Shown piece after piece: positions 1-11,787 of a stretch of DNA of 64,000 bases. Origin of the DNA: Coriaria nepalensis (Eukaryota; Streptophyta; Magnoliopsida; Cucurbitales; Coriariaceae); contig CP114495.1 in assembly GCA_027186245.1 (NCBI GenBank), positions 8,734,501-8,798,500 of the forward strand. The letters run 5' to 3'. The position numbers and the translations under genes are program-made. How positions within the stretch are numbered: the first letter of the stretch is position 1; every line of letters starts with the position of its first letter. The notes under the pieces were generated by a model. The model was not told the DNA's origin and did not search any database. It worked only from the letters and a program-made list of their open reading frames with translations.

Positions 1-446
1 AAAATACTGAATAACTTGATCTTTAGTAACATGTTATAACTCATAGCTCAGGGATTTAATCCCAAAACATAGAGCTATCTTATATATCTTTCTCAAAATA
101 TTTTTAAAATTATTATAAAACACGTTTAAAAATTCTCTTTCTACAAATAGTGTCTCATATGTACTTTCTACGAGATCGATCAATCTTCATTCACCAGATC
201 TTATAGCTATAGATTTATCTTTATATTTACCTACAATATAAGGAAAACCACTATGAGCACTCAGGAAGTATAGGGTCCTACTCATATGTACAAAATAAAT
301 AATATTTATATCAACAAATGACTTAATGATCTGCTCTAAATGTAACTATGCAACTGGCGTGATCTTCTTTTCTTTTCTTACTATATGCTTCTACTTAGGG
401 CCCTGAGAATGTTTCCATCAGCATATTTTTAATTGTTGTGTCAACA

Positions 447-549
447 ATCTCTCTCGTGGAATCCGACCTTACAAGGTTAGCAATATCTCTCGTAGGATTC
501 GACCTAACTAACTGTTGTATCAGTGATCTCTCTCGTGGGATCCAACCTA
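447..549. repeat. Short degenerate tandem repeat
   Basis: Three imperfect units begin near 447, 484 and 525. Each carries the core ATCTCTCTCGTGGGATCC followed by a pyrimidine-rich ACCT stretch; the period is about 37-41 bp. Small open frames cross it on both strands, but their coding appearance comes only from the repeat. The rest of 1-835 is AT-rich with no gene I can support. Confidence 0.5.
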
Positions 550-900
550 AACAACTATTTATGGGATCAATGATCTTTGTATTGGGATCCACCCTGATCC
601 AACAATACCTCATTATAATGTTATCCACATATATGTTTTTGTTTCTTTATTATCACTAGCATAACATTAATATCTTTTTTAATTATGGTTATGAACATTA
701 ATGTAATAGCCTTCATTTTAGCATGTTCACGTCAGATCATCCTTTAACTAACAGGGTATATATCGTGCATACTAGTAATAATCTCAATGTTAAGCAAAAT
801 TCTGCTATCCTCAAATTAATATGTTATATAACAATCATACTATCAGCCTTAGCATCATAAAGACAAACAAACAAATAGTATCGTTGTGTTGTAATGAGAC

Positions 901-1721
901 TAGAGGTGTTAAAATGGGTCACCCGGCCCCTTCAAGACTTTTTACTATTTAGGGCTAGGCCGAGCTGAGCCCGGAAAAAAAATGGGTCGGGTTAGGCTTG
1001 ACTCATTTTCAAAATATATGTCTGAGCCCAACCTGGAAAGCCTTTTGAGTTTATCCCGAGCCCATCCGACCTTAAAATGGGTCGGGTTCTATGAGCCTTA
1101 CTAGGCCTAAAATGAGCCGGGTTCTATGGGCCTTACCAGGCCTAAAATGGGTCCGACTCTTTTTAAATACAATATTCATAATAAATTATTATTAAAGTAA
1201 GTGAGATTATTTAAGATTTGGAGCCGTGAGAATAATCCAATTAATAAGAGATCCAAAGAACAATCAAAACAAAATTATCAAATTGTATCATCAAAGTTCA
1301 TAACCAAATAACTAATAGCATCTCAAATTATCAAATTGTCTAATTATCAAATTATCAAATAACTAAGAGTCTAAGAGCATCTCAAATAATGAATAAACTT
1401 TTGACCAAATAAAGACTTCATTGCATATTATTAAATAATAGGTTTATCAAAAAAAACATCCCGATTTTAAGGAGGAAAAACTTGACCTTACAATGAAAAT
1501 ATAAATAAATAAATAATAATAATAATAATTTGTCGGGTCGGGCCAGGCCCATCCAGGCTCAATCGGGCTTATATACTAGGTCGGCCTAGTTCGGCCTGGT
1601 GGGCTTAGAAATTTATCTAAGCTTGACCCGGATTAAAAACAGGTTGAGATGGGCTTAGGGCTAGGTTTTCCCTCTGGGTTACAGGCCGGGCCGAAAAACT
1701 CGACTCATTTTAACACCTCTA
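901..1721. mobile_element. Non-autonomous hAT-type DNA transposon (821 bp) with intact TSD
   Basis: The element starts TAGAGGTGTTAAAATGGGTC and ends GACTCATTTTAACACCTCTA, so the terminal inverted repeats match over about 20 bp with one mismatch. It is flanked by the exact 8-bp direct repeat AATGAGAC (893-900 and 1722-1729), the target-site size of hAT elements. The subterminal parts are rich in GGGTCGGG, GGCCCGGC and GGCCTA-type words, common in plant hAT miniatures. No transposase frame is visible inside, so it would need an enzyme supplied in trans. Copy 2 of the surrounding duplication keeps an unoccupied version of the site near 2350. Confidence 0.88.
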
Positions 1722-1983
1722 AATGAGACTATACTTATAGAGAGTTGATAAATTAAAAACTTTAATTTTCCCATCTTCCTCTTTTCTTTCTTATTTTCCT
1801 ATCCTTTTCTTTCACTCTCTTGATTTTGCTTTGCTTCTTCTTAAAATTCTCATGGCCGATATGGCCTTTTATAGTGAAGGGGAGGGTTAATTAATTGGCA
1901 CATAATAGGACATTTGTTAGTGTCTTAGGTCACTAGTTATATATATAATGACACATTATTAACTAATGTATCTTACTGTAAAG

Positions 1984-2026
1984 TTTCATGATGACACTTA
2001 ATATATAATTAAGTGTCATCATGAAA
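1984..2026. repeat. 43-bp perfect palindrome (19-bp arms, 5-nt loop)
   Basis: The left arm TTTCATGATGACACTTAAT (1984-2002) is the exact reverse complement of the right arm (2008-2026), with ATATA between. The paralogous site in the second duplication copy (about 2658-2698) keeps the right arm but has several changes in the left arm. It could extrude a hairpin or reflect an old inverted duplication. No function can be inferred. Confidence 0.75.
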
Positions 2027-2929
2027 AGATGTGTGACAACTTTTAAAAAAGTATTTTTAATTCATATTTCTATTTAATAAATGAAAGCCCTTTTAACTTT
2101 TTATAATCGTTAAAAGGTCTCCTTATATTTATATTATTAAAAATAGGTTTAGGTTAAAATTAAAATTTATTAAAAATCCCTTATTATATCTCTTTTCCTA
2201 CTACTAAGTATAGTTAGAATTTTCAAGGCTTTACATTCTCCTTTTCTTATAAAAATTTTGTCTAAAATTTTTTTAAATAACCTTGTTGTGCCATACTATC
2301 AACCCTAGTATCATAACAAACAAATAAATGAATAATATTTTATATTGTAGTGAGACTACTTATAAAGAGATAAATTGAAAAATCTAACTTTGCTATCATC
2401 CTCTTTTCATTTCTTTGTCTTTCTCTTTTGTTCACCCTCTTCTTTCTTCTCATTTCTCTTTTCTTTCACCTCTTTCCCTTTCATTTGTCTCTCTCAATTT
2501 TGCTTTGCTTCTTGCGACAATTCTCGTGGCCGAAATGACCTTTTATAGTAAAGGGGAAGGTTGATTAATTGACACATAATAAGACACTTGTTAGTGTCTT
2601 ATGTCACTAGTTACATGTATAATGACACCTTATTAACTATTGTATCTTAATGTGAAGTTTTATGATGACATTTAATATAATTAAGTGTCATCATGAAAAG
2701 ATGCGTGGCATCATTTTTAAAAATTTATATTTCTATTTATTAAATTAAAACTCTCTTAATTTTTTTTAAATCGCTAAAAGATTCCATTCTATTTATATTA
2801 TTAAAATTAGATTTAGGTGGAAATTAAAATTGGCTAGAAAGTCCTTTATTATATCTCTTTTACTATTACTAAGCATAGTTGGAAATTTTAGGGGTTTACA
2901 TGGTTGGAGATAGATACTTGAGACTTATA

Positions 2930-4740
2930 TCTTATGGAAGAGACTTGCCAAAATGAAGTTTAATTCTCTTTTCATCTCTTGGATGTTTTGAATTAGCCTT
3001 GGATGTTATGACTTCTACTACCTCTCTTCTAATAAGGGTCAGATAGTCGAGCTTCTTTCATCCAACCACTTTTAGATGAAGGGTTGGTTCGTTGTAGGAG
3101 GTAAGTGGTTGCCGTCTTCGAGTGATGACTTAAATAAGCAATGTTGATCAAGATTTAGATGAACTTTTTAAGAGCGGGGCTTCAAGTGTAAGTGCCCACA
3201 CATGCTCTTCCTGACATAAGTGAGTTATCTGACTTTGAGCTTGATGTCATTGAAAAGTTAAGGAGATATAGCATCGGCCTAAAGTATTTCTCCACTTTGC
3301 TGAATGAAGATAACTTGATGGAAGTTGGTCTCATCTTTTAGGAAGCCCTTCCTCCTTTTACAGTTGCTCGACGAGGCTGTTGGATTCGTACTCTAACCAC
3401 CTTATAGAGTCTTTTCTCATATACACCTCTTATCCTCTTTTTTTATAGGTAGTAGATTGAGAGTTGAGGTACAAGTGCCGAGCTAAGTAGGAAGAGGAGT
3501 TTTATGGCCGAGAGTGGTTCCAAGAAGAAAACGAGAGATGATTCTCGAGGCCATAGGTTGACTAAGTCACTCCCCTCTGTGATTGCTTTAAGGGCAGCCG
3601 CGGGCAGGGACGAGTAGACCCCTTCATAAAAAAAGGTTTCATTTGCTTCCGCTTTAGCTTCCACTCCACCTGACCCATCTCCTAGAACTCTCTATAGAGG
3701 GACGTAGTCTTTTATGGAGTTTTCAACTAGATTTCCTTGGATCCATAGTCTTGAAAAACATCTCTTTCGTTTCGACAAAGATGAAGTGAGCCCCTGATGA
3801 AGTTAATATTAGAAGTATTTGACTCACTTTTTGGAGGAGATTCCCTGCCTTATGCTTAGGCTATCTTTCGACTATGTTACTTCAAAGGGGAAAAACATGT
3901 TGATAGACGGTTTCCTCTTGAAACTTTCGAGTGTGAGTGTTTTCCTTTTTATGTCGCCTTTATTTATTCCATGGTGTTTGATTACTTCTCTTTCTTCTTA
4001 TTTTTCAGTGCTTGATGGATGGATCCATAATCTCTGCTATGGCAGCCACTTATGAAGCATATAAGAAGCTCGAGTTGAGACTTGGTGAGCTGGTAGATCA
4101 GCTGAGTTTTACTCATGCTGAAATTATGGTTCTTCAACATTCTAAGGTAGGCTTTAGCCTCGCGTTAGCCACTTCTAAAAAAAACTTGTTTCAGGAGAGA
4201 GCTTTGAGGTAGAAGGTCGATGATGCTCTTCTATATACCAAAGAAGCACTTTAATTGTCCGAATATTGGAAGAAAGCTGCCTTAGAAATAGTTGATAGTT
4301 TGACAGAGGAAAACAAGTATTTTCATTCGCAGCATCCTCGGCTCAAAGAGAAATGGTGAAGGGATTTACTTTATTCTCCCGAGGTCGAGTGGATTCGAGC
4401 CAAGGCCTTAGAGAGAGGAGAGTTATTGGCTTTCACTTTGCCAAAGGCCGAGCTGATGCAAAGCTGCTAGAGTAGAAGCTAGAGAGGGGTATGGATGATG
4501 AGGAAGATATTGGTGGGGCTGACTCTCCTCATATGTAGTGACCTGATGACGGAGCTCCTTGATCTTTTATTATGTTTATTTTATTTTAGACATTACTCTT
4601 TGTATTTCTTTTCTTTATGTCGGACTACGACCTTTATAGTTTTTTTGGATGCTCTTTTTAAATGTTCTTTTGTGGCTTTTTTTTGTGATTTCTTCGGCTT
4701 CATTTATGGTAGCCTCTCTCCCCTCTAAAAATTTAGCTTA
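2930..4740 (+). mobile_element. Decayed retrotransposon gag-like region
   Basis: Frames are broken by many stops. Pieces such as the segment near 3040-3100 (SFIQPLLDEG, then a K/R-rich stretch) and a helical, leucine/glutamate-rich segment at 4012-4340 resemble the N-terminal 'putative gypsy type transposase' plus coiled coil found at the front of many plant gypsy gag genes. No protease, reverse transcriptase or integrase is seen. The family is an inference from style of sequence rather than from a diagnostic motif, so the call is tentative. Confidence 0.35.
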
Positions 4741-4849
4741 AGGCAATTTTTCCTTTATCATTGCTTCTTATTTTCATTGCATTCATCATTTTCTTAATTA
4801 CTTGGCTTTAGTGGAGTCTTATGAAAAGTGAAGAAATCTTTCTCTTTTT

Positions 4850-4968
4850 TTTTTTTGTGCCTCGACATTTGACACGTCTTTTAAGGTGCCTCAACATGTT
4901 GATGACTTCTTCCTTTTTGCATCTCCACATGTCGATACATCTTTTAGGGTGTCTCAACATGCTTAGGT
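4850..4968. repeat. Two-unit ~60-bp direct repeat
   Basis: Two units share TTTTTGTGCCTC or TTTTTGCATCTC, then RACATKTSRAYACATCTTTT or similar, then GGTGYCTCAACATG. This is probably the 3' non-coding part of the decayed element before it. The next ~480 bp (4969-5456) are AT- and T-rich with no supported feature. Confidence 0.45.
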
Positions 4969-5456
4969 CTTTCTAGTTTGGACTTGCACAGACTGAGAAC
5001 TGATTAGGTCTCTTCAACTTTCTCAGTTGATCATGCTGATGATTTTGCTTTAAGATTTATATGAATTACTTTAAATGGTTGCATCTATGAGATCCCTTTA
5101 ACCTTTATTTCTTTTGAGATTCAACTAAATTCATCAACTTTAGTATGAGCTTTTTTATGGTATTGTAATCTTTGGCCTTTTCGACTTGACTACTTTTAAT
5201 GAAGGGATGACTCTTTTTATTGTGGGTGTGCGGACTTCATTTTTTACCTTTTTTTTTTTTTTGCAAAATAAAAGTTTATTTAATATTTAAAAAATTTAAT
5301 AATATTATGAAAAAATAAACTATACTAAGCATGAATACTAGGCATGACTTTCAAAAATAAATGAAAGTAATCCGTTTTGTTGATGGCCATCGTGCAACAT
5401 TCAAGAGACCTTTGCAGGTAATTGCACTTCTAGGCACCAAAAAAAATTGGAGTGGG

Positions 5457-5487
5457 CACGTGCCATAAATTATAACGCTGACACGTG
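5457..5487. promoter_or_regulatory. Pair of G-boxes upstream of the UBC25-like gene
   Basis: Two CACGTG cores lie at 5457-5462 (within the palindrome GGCACGTGCC) and 5482-5487 (within GACACGTGAC), 25 bp apart, about 240-270 bp before the proposed start codon. bZIP and bHLH factors bind such sites, and the second also fits an ABRE. A (GA)n tract at about 5657-5676 lies in the presumed 5' leader. The sites are seen; their use is inferred. Confidence 0.45.
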
Positions 5488-5724
5488 ACTATTGTTATCA
5501 AACTCCGTTATGTCGCGATCTTTGCCGATCTTCCCTAACAAGGCGCGAAGTAAAAAAGGCCAATATTCTTCTTTCATCTTATTATTATAATAATAAACAA
5601 TATATTATATATATATCACTGCGTCTCTATAAACTTCTTCTGATAAGGAAGAAGGAAGAGAGAGAGAGAGAGAGAGGAGACGCAGAGAGTGGAGGGGAGG
5701 GATACTTCATCTTCTTCTTCTGTA

Positions 5725-8700
5725 ATGGAGCCAGAGGTCATAGCAATTTCTCCTCCGATTCCTCGAATCGGAAAAATTCTCAAGCGGAAAGAGGTTAATT
5801 TCTTTTTCTTTTCTTTTTTTCTTCTTCTTCTTCTCGTTTCTTCAATTTGAAGCTTTGATTTTTACTCTTCCGATCACTACTTCGTAATCGGCTTGTTAAT
5901 TGCATTTGAAGTAAGTTAGGTAAACTGATAAGTGCTCTTGTTTTGATTGATTGACATGCTCATCTATTAGCCAAAGAAAAAGTTTAGGCTGAAACGTTAT
6001 GCTTTTGTAGCTAATAGTAAGTGTTTGCATTCTTATCTATGGTGGGTGTGGATAACTGATGATTTTCCAAACCAACTAAGTTATCCCGGTATTATTTCTG
6101 AGGGAGATATGTGGGTTCTAATACTTCGAGCTCACAGTTTAAGTGATTCTTGTTTTTGTCAATTTTTTTTATGTCATACCTTTTCATTTGGTATTAGCTT
6201 GTACACTAATACAACCTTTTCTTTCCTTCTAGCCTATTATGCATGAAGTGATTGATCTTGAGGCAGGCAAAGAATGTGGTGTTGTCATGGACTCGGATGA
6301 GAAATACAACACAAGTAACAAGGAAAAGCGATTGAAAATTTCTTCTAGTGGTTATAGCTATCATCAAGTGAAGGAAGCTTTGGACCGTTCTTTTGATCCT
6401 GATGTGGAAATCGTTGGAGCTACAGATCATGGGGTTAATTTTAAGAGTTATGCCTCAACCTCACATAATTTTATTGACCTAGATGATTATAGTTCTGATC
6501 TTTCTTATGATGCCGGTGAGTATATGGATCATTTTTCTGATGGTTTCAATGATGCTGATCGATATTCTGTTATTCAAGCGTCGTTTGATAATGTGAATAT
6601 TCCTTCTGACGTAGAGGCATCCATTCCTTGGTTTTCAGATCCTACTACTACCAATTCAGACATTCCAGCTTCTGGAAGTCCTTTTTTTGCAGATTTTTTT
6701 CAATCAGATCCTTTCACTTCCTTAAACTTTTTACCTTTGCCTTCATGGCCTCAGGATCATGACATGCAGGTCCAACTGAATTCTATGAGTCATCTTACTG
6801 TCGTTGATCATCCTCTATTTTGCTCATCCTCAGAGTCTGGGAAAGGTAAAAAGAAAGCAACTTCTTTTGGATTCATGGATAAATCTGGTGCTTCAAGCCA
6901 CAGAGGCAGTTCCCATAAGAGTAGAAGGAAGCAAACGGTTTCAAATGATTCAAATTTTTTTACCTCTGTAACCCAATTGGATACACTGAATTCCCATCCT
7001 AAGAGGATGCCTTATTCAGATATTCCCATCCCTTCACCTACACACATATCAAACCATCTTCCTGGAGTTGGACCGTCAATGACCTGGTGGGGAGAATCTT
7101 TCAAACCCAAGATACCTTCTTTTATCAACCATGGATTACCTTCTGGCTTTAATGATCCATATAATTCTTTGCATGTCCCTCCAGTTGACATGACATGGGT
7201 TCCGGATTCTTCCCAAAATCATAAATCTGTTGCTGCTAGTTCAACCACTTCTGCTGAAGCAAATTTTAGCAGGGATTTGGATGAAATTTTAAGGAAATTC
7301 GAGAGCTTTAGCCAATTTGATACTGTTGAAGATCATTCAGATCATCATTATACCGGCAACGGCTCTACGCTCCATCAGGTACTAGATTAGAAGTTAAGCT
7401 TTCTTTGTCTATTTTATTTATGCTTGTTGAAATTCTATCTAATATCGGTCTTTCCGTAATTTTATCAGCCTTCCAAGAATTGGGCAAAAAGAATTCAGGA
7501 AGAGTGGAGGATCCTCGAGAAGGATTTGCCGGGTGAGGGTTTCATCACTTGTTTTTAACATATTTAGTATTTAATCAATTTTCCCTTCACATAGAGACTA
7601 GATTTCCATTGAGATTAACTGGAATTTTGAGGAATATGAGTTTCAAATTTGCATATAATATATACCATTTCATTCATCTCATCTTTGTCTATCTCTTCAA
7701 CAGATAGCATATTTGTTAGGGTTTATGAGACAAGGATGGATCTTTTACGAGCTGTAATTGTTGGAGCGGAGGGTACTCCATATCACGACGGTCTCTTCTT
7801 CTTTGATGTTAATTTCCCCAGCACTTACCCCAGTGCACCACCAGTACGTGCTTAAACTATTCTCTCTTATATTATCTCTAAACCTCTTCTGTACAGAAAT
7901 TTCTAACAAATTAGAATTATCTTTTTCACAGAAAGTTCATTACCATTCTGGTGGCCTTCGACTCAACCCAAATTTGTATCACTGTGGGAAAGTATGTCTA
8001 AGTCTGCTTAACACCTGGTCTGGAAGCAAGGAAGAGAAGTGGGCCCCAGGTGTGTCAACTATGCTACAAGTTCTCGTCTCTATACAGGGGTTGATATTGA
8101 ATGCAAAGCCTTACTTTAATGAGCCGGGATATGAACGCATGAAAGGCTCTGCTGCTGGTGAGAAGAATTCCCAAAAATACAATGAGGACACATTTATCTC
8201 ATCTCTCAAGACAATGACTTATTTAATGAAAAGACCGCCTAAGGTATTATAATTTCAATAATTTTTTTTTCCATAATTGTGCTTCATTCTGGTTTTATAT
8301 ATTGCCCAGTTTCTGCAATTTGTGCAGATGGATAATCTTTGACCCAAAGTACTATCTTAAGCTACCTTCAGAAATCCACTTCCAAAATCTCTTAGGCAAA
8401 TTGAGCCAAAGTAGTATCTTAAGCTACCTTCTTAACTTTCATTGTAGTTCATGCAAATTGAAATCATATGTGAATCTAGAGGTTAAAAAAATTATATTTC
8501 ATATTTTCAATTTACATCTTAGGGTCCCTTATATAGGAGAGAAACCCTAGTCTAACTCCATAATATGTGCCTAAACAGAAACAATCAGAATCTCTAGAAA
8601 TCAACAACTAATTAGTAACTAATCAGCAAACAAAGTTTGATTTGTTTGCTGGAATCTTAAATATATTCTACATCATAATATAATACCCAATCAGGAAGAT

Positions 8701-9195
8701 TGTAATACTACTGGTGAATTTTCTCAAATTCGTAAAGAATCATTATAGAAATACCTAGAAGTGCAAACTTAAGAACTTTACATGCATGGACTCACTTTAA
8801 TTCCATGATTATGTGAGCATATTTTTAGGTATCAAATCATTGTTCCTCAAATACTCTTTACTATTTGCTTTTTTTATTTTGCACATCCAAACTATATTAT
8901 ACATCTATTTTTGGGCTTGTAGTATTTTGAGGACTTGGTTCTGGGGCATTTCTGCAAGCGGGCCCATGATATTCTGGTAGTGTGTAGATCATACATGGAT
9001 GGTGCTCAAGTCGGATCCCTAGTTAAAGGTGGGGTCCAAGCTGTCGATGCGAGTCACAAGAGCTGCCCGAAGAAATTCAAGTCTTCCTTGTCAATATGTA
9101 CTGATTTGCTTGTAAAAGAGTTCACACGAATCGGAGCTAAGGACTGTGAGAAATTTCTCTCTCCCATAGCAAATCGCAAACTAGTGGGAACATGA
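5725..9195 (+). CDS. UBC25: UBC25/26-type E2 ubiquitin-conjugating enzyme
   Basis: This is a large E2 that takes ubiquitin from an E1 as a thioester and passes it to substrates. Proposed exons are 5725-5793, 6233-7378, 7469-7532, 7704-7843, 7932-8243 and 8923-9195. All junctions are GT/AG and keep frame, giving 667 aa. Residues 1-405 are low-complexity and acidic/serine-rich, as in UBC24-26. PSKNWAKRIQEEW (from 406) opens the UBC fold. NPNLYHCGKVCLSLLNTW carries the catalytic Cys near residue 495; NPN replacing the usual HPN is normal in this subfamily. The last exon (YFEDLVLGHF to stop) is the C-terminal extension. ATG 5725 was chosen because exon 1 joins exon 2 in phase; ATG 6239 is the alternative. 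An unused-looking exon lies in intron 1. The 679-bp intron 5 holds a small repeat (GTACTATCTTAAGCTACCTT and GTAGTATCTTAAGCTACCTT). PHO2/UBC24 is a relative, but nothing here ties this gene to phosphate control. Confidence 0.87.
5971..6016 (+). other. Possible alternative exon in intron 1 of the UBC25-like gene
   Basis: After CTATTAG, the open stretch encodes PKKKFRLKRYAFVAN and is followed by a consensus GTAAGTG donor. It is in frame with exon 1. Using that donor (46 nt) shifts exon 2 so that a TGA is met four codons later. Using an earlier weak donor (GTAGCT at 6007) gives a 36-nt in-frame insert with a basic, nuclear-signal-like run. It may be only a chance intronic match. Confidence 0.35.
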
Positions 9196-9534
9196 TTGGT
9201 ATTTTGGCAATGGAGAAAACCCGGTTTTGGCTATGGAAAATAATAGTATAACTTACAGAGCACTGATCTTGTCCCTTTTAGTCTTAGTCTCTTAGATTAG
9301 AAGATAATATGATTTTGATTATATGTGCATATGTAGGTGGGGATTGGATGGGGTGCCTCGGCGCCGGATTAAGTTTAATTCTCAGTTATGTTGCTAGGAT
9401 GGTGGAATAACCTCCCGATTTCGGTTAATTATGTGCTCAATTTTTTTCTTTTCAATCTTGTACTAGCTTTGGAGAATTTATGATACAAGGATTTACATAT
9501 AGGTTGTTCTTTCAAGTCTTCTTGTTGCTTGAAA
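9196..9534. other. 3' flank of the UBC25-like gene
   Basis: This interval should hold the UBC25-like 3' UTR and then the upstream flank of DUF2921 copy A. I see no signal-peptide exon for copy A here, in line with loss of its 5' end. Confidence 0.4.
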
Positions 9535-11023
9535 GTTACAATGCCTACAATATTCTCTCATCTTGTAGGCAGCCCCGCGGGTACCCAGATTTTCAGCCCA
9601 ACATTGTCCATGAAATCCAAGGCTTGTTCAAAGTCGAAGCACTTCTTCATCTTCTAGGCGGCCCTGCGGGTACCCATATTTCTAATCTCACTATGAACTT
9701 TCGGCTAAGTGGGTTTTGGTCAGAAGCTTCTGGAAAGCTCTGTATGGTTGGATCAGGAAAAGAGAGTTCAACTGAAAGTAAATTGCTTGAACTTGCTGTT
9801 GCTTTTAAACTCAACAATCTCAAGCATTCAGGTAATATCTCTAGTTTGGTCTTCGGAACTTTAGATTGCCTTAGTTCGGATAAGAATTATTTAGGCCATT
9901 TTGAGGAAGTTCCTATCTTGTTGCTCCTCCTAATAAATTATAATTTCAGTTTGGTCCCTAAAGAATCTGATAGTTACAGCTCTAGTCATCAATTTCCACA
10001 TGGTTTACCACTTTCTTCAATGCCTAGAAAAAGTGTTTGCAATTTAGTCCAAAATGCAGATAACTTCTTCGCTATAAAGTCTCCACCCATCATCATGGAT
10101 TTGGATTTTCCACCGAAATTAATCTATTTTAGCGACATTCAATGTTCTGAAGATGAAAAGAAGTTGAAACACTCGGTTCAATTTTATAATGATAGTCGTT
10201 ATACTTATTACCGGTCTTTAAATTCGAAGAGGAGTTTGATTGGAGAAGGGTGGTGGGACGAGAAGAAGAATCGGCTCTCTATTATTGCTTGCCAATTATT
10301 CTTTATCGGTTTGGAATAGTTTGATAAAGCCCATGTGGGTGTTTGTTCGACCCGGTTGACTCCGACTTCCCGGCAACACGATCCATTAGACATATTAGTA
10401 GCATTGTAGGGCAAATTTGGAGCCAAAAACCAGCTAGTGAGATGGACTATTTTGATCCAATTCGTTTTGATCATGCTGATGATTCCAGAGCTGAGATTAA
10501 TGATTTGGAGTACAAGTATACGGAAATTGAAAAGGCAAGGAATTCTTACAACATGAGATTTAATATTTCGGTTAAAAATTCGAAAGGGAAGGCAATTGCT
10601 TGGGGCTATACCACTCCTCGGTTTGTCAATGATCAGGTTTTTTAGTTGAATTACTAATCATCTATTCTTTCTAACTCTTCTTCGAGTTTGAATGATATGA
10701 TCCTAATTTCGGCAGAAGGGATTTATGATTCCGAAATAGGTAGCTTGTGCATGATTGGTCGTAGAGAAATCAGGTCCAAAAATCTAAAAACATCAGAAGA
10801 TTCAAAAGATTGTGAAAATCTTGTGAGCTTCCAATTTCCTCCCATAAATTCAAACAAGCAGGGAGGTTATATAAGTGGAAGCATTGAGAGCCGGAGGGGA
10901 AAAGGGAACTCGCTTCAGTTTGAACGGTTGGATTTGGTTTCAACCGCTTTTGACATGAATGAAGCGAGTGGTTTGATTTGGAGGATGGATATAGAACACA
11001 TGTTCTATAGTTTAACAGATTAG
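9535..11023 (+). pseudogene. DUF2921 membrane-protein pseudogene, copy A
   Basis: The translation matches copies B and C below from VHEIQGLFKVEA onward: FRLSGFWSEASGKLCMVGSG, then LISAEGIYDSEIGSLCMIG. DUF2921 proteins are plant proteins with a signal peptide, a large extracytoplasmic region and a C-terminal block of membrane helices; their role is not settled. This copy lacks the signal peptide and first ~100 residues, and stops before the first membrane helix. It has a TAG at 10317, a one-base loss near 10369 (CTTCCCGG for CTTACCCGG in copy C), and a stop plus deletion after 10640. A short segment (GGCAGCCCCGCGGGTACCCA, again near 9657) is duplicated near its 5' end. It is clearly non-functional as a full protein. 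Confidence 0.85.
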
Positions 11024-11030
11024 TTCACTG

Positions 11031-11787
11031 ACTTTGAAATTTTTTATCTCATTCAATATAGATTTGATTGTGGTGTTTTTGAACTCTATGAAAATATATG
11101 AGTCTATTTTCTTAAGATTTTATCAGTATATATCACAAATTTTGATTTAATCATCAAACTACAAATCTATTTTTCAGGTTACTGGTGTTTTTTTTTTTTT
11201 TTAACAATTTAAACTATCATGTGTATCTACTCATTTGTACTAAGTTTTAACAATTCAAACCTTACTTACTGATTCTCCTAGCATGAGAAAAGATCTTAAA
11301 CATAAGGAAATCGTAAAAGAAATTAGGTTAGAGTTACCTATATGATGAGTTGAAGTTAATACGACCCTCTTGACTTGCTCGGTTCTTGTTCGGTTCTTAC
11401 ACGAAGATGCAAGAGTTGGTTTCAAGTTTTTGAGTTGGGGTTAGTGGAATGGTATGATTTTATCTTGGATAATTAAGAGATTGGTAGTGCTTAAGGAGAG
11501 GAAGAAGGAGAAGAAATGTGTTGTCGAGAATGAAATGTAAGAAGGAGCAGTGCGTATTTTGATGTATAATACCTCAATTTATAGCAAAATGAATGCCTTA
11601 ATGTCACCTCTATCATATTTTCTTTAATTACAAAATCTCAAAGAAGTTAGATTCTTCTCTTTGAATATGTGAAGCTGGTGGATTATTCATACTAATTAGG
11701 TGCTTATATTTGATAATGAGAGAATGGTGAATGGTAAATACTAATTAGATTCTTAATTAATATTTATTCATTTCACTTTTATTTTTA
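11031..11787. other. Intergenic, no supported feature
   Basis: AT-rich sequence with a T16 run near 11190. It contains neither the missing membrane-helix exon of copy A nor any other recognisable coding segment, and ends at the LTR boundary. Confidence 0.4.

Larger units (their letters stand above)
836..2900. repeat. Tandem duplication of a ~600-bp unit
   Basis: Copy 1 (836-2234, with the 901-1721 insertion inside it) and copy 2 (2292-2900) align along their length. Shared landmarks in order are CATACTATCA, the GTRRTGAGAC site, a TC-rich tract, GGCCTTTTATAG or GACCTTTTATAG, TAGTGTCTTA, GTCACTAGTTA, a palindrome around ATTAAGTGTCATCATGAAA, and a TTTACA end. Without the insertion and its duplicated site, copy 1 is about 570 bp; copy 2 is 609 bp. 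The copies are clearly diverged. Only ~57 bp separate them, so they could be two LTRs of a very small element, but a simple tandem duplication explains the layout. No protein-coding content is seen. Confidence 0.7.

Noticed and set aside
395..659. Two overlapping open frames of 77 and 73 codons on opposite strands
   Set aside because: Both arise from the short tandem repeat; there is no start context, domain or conservation sign.
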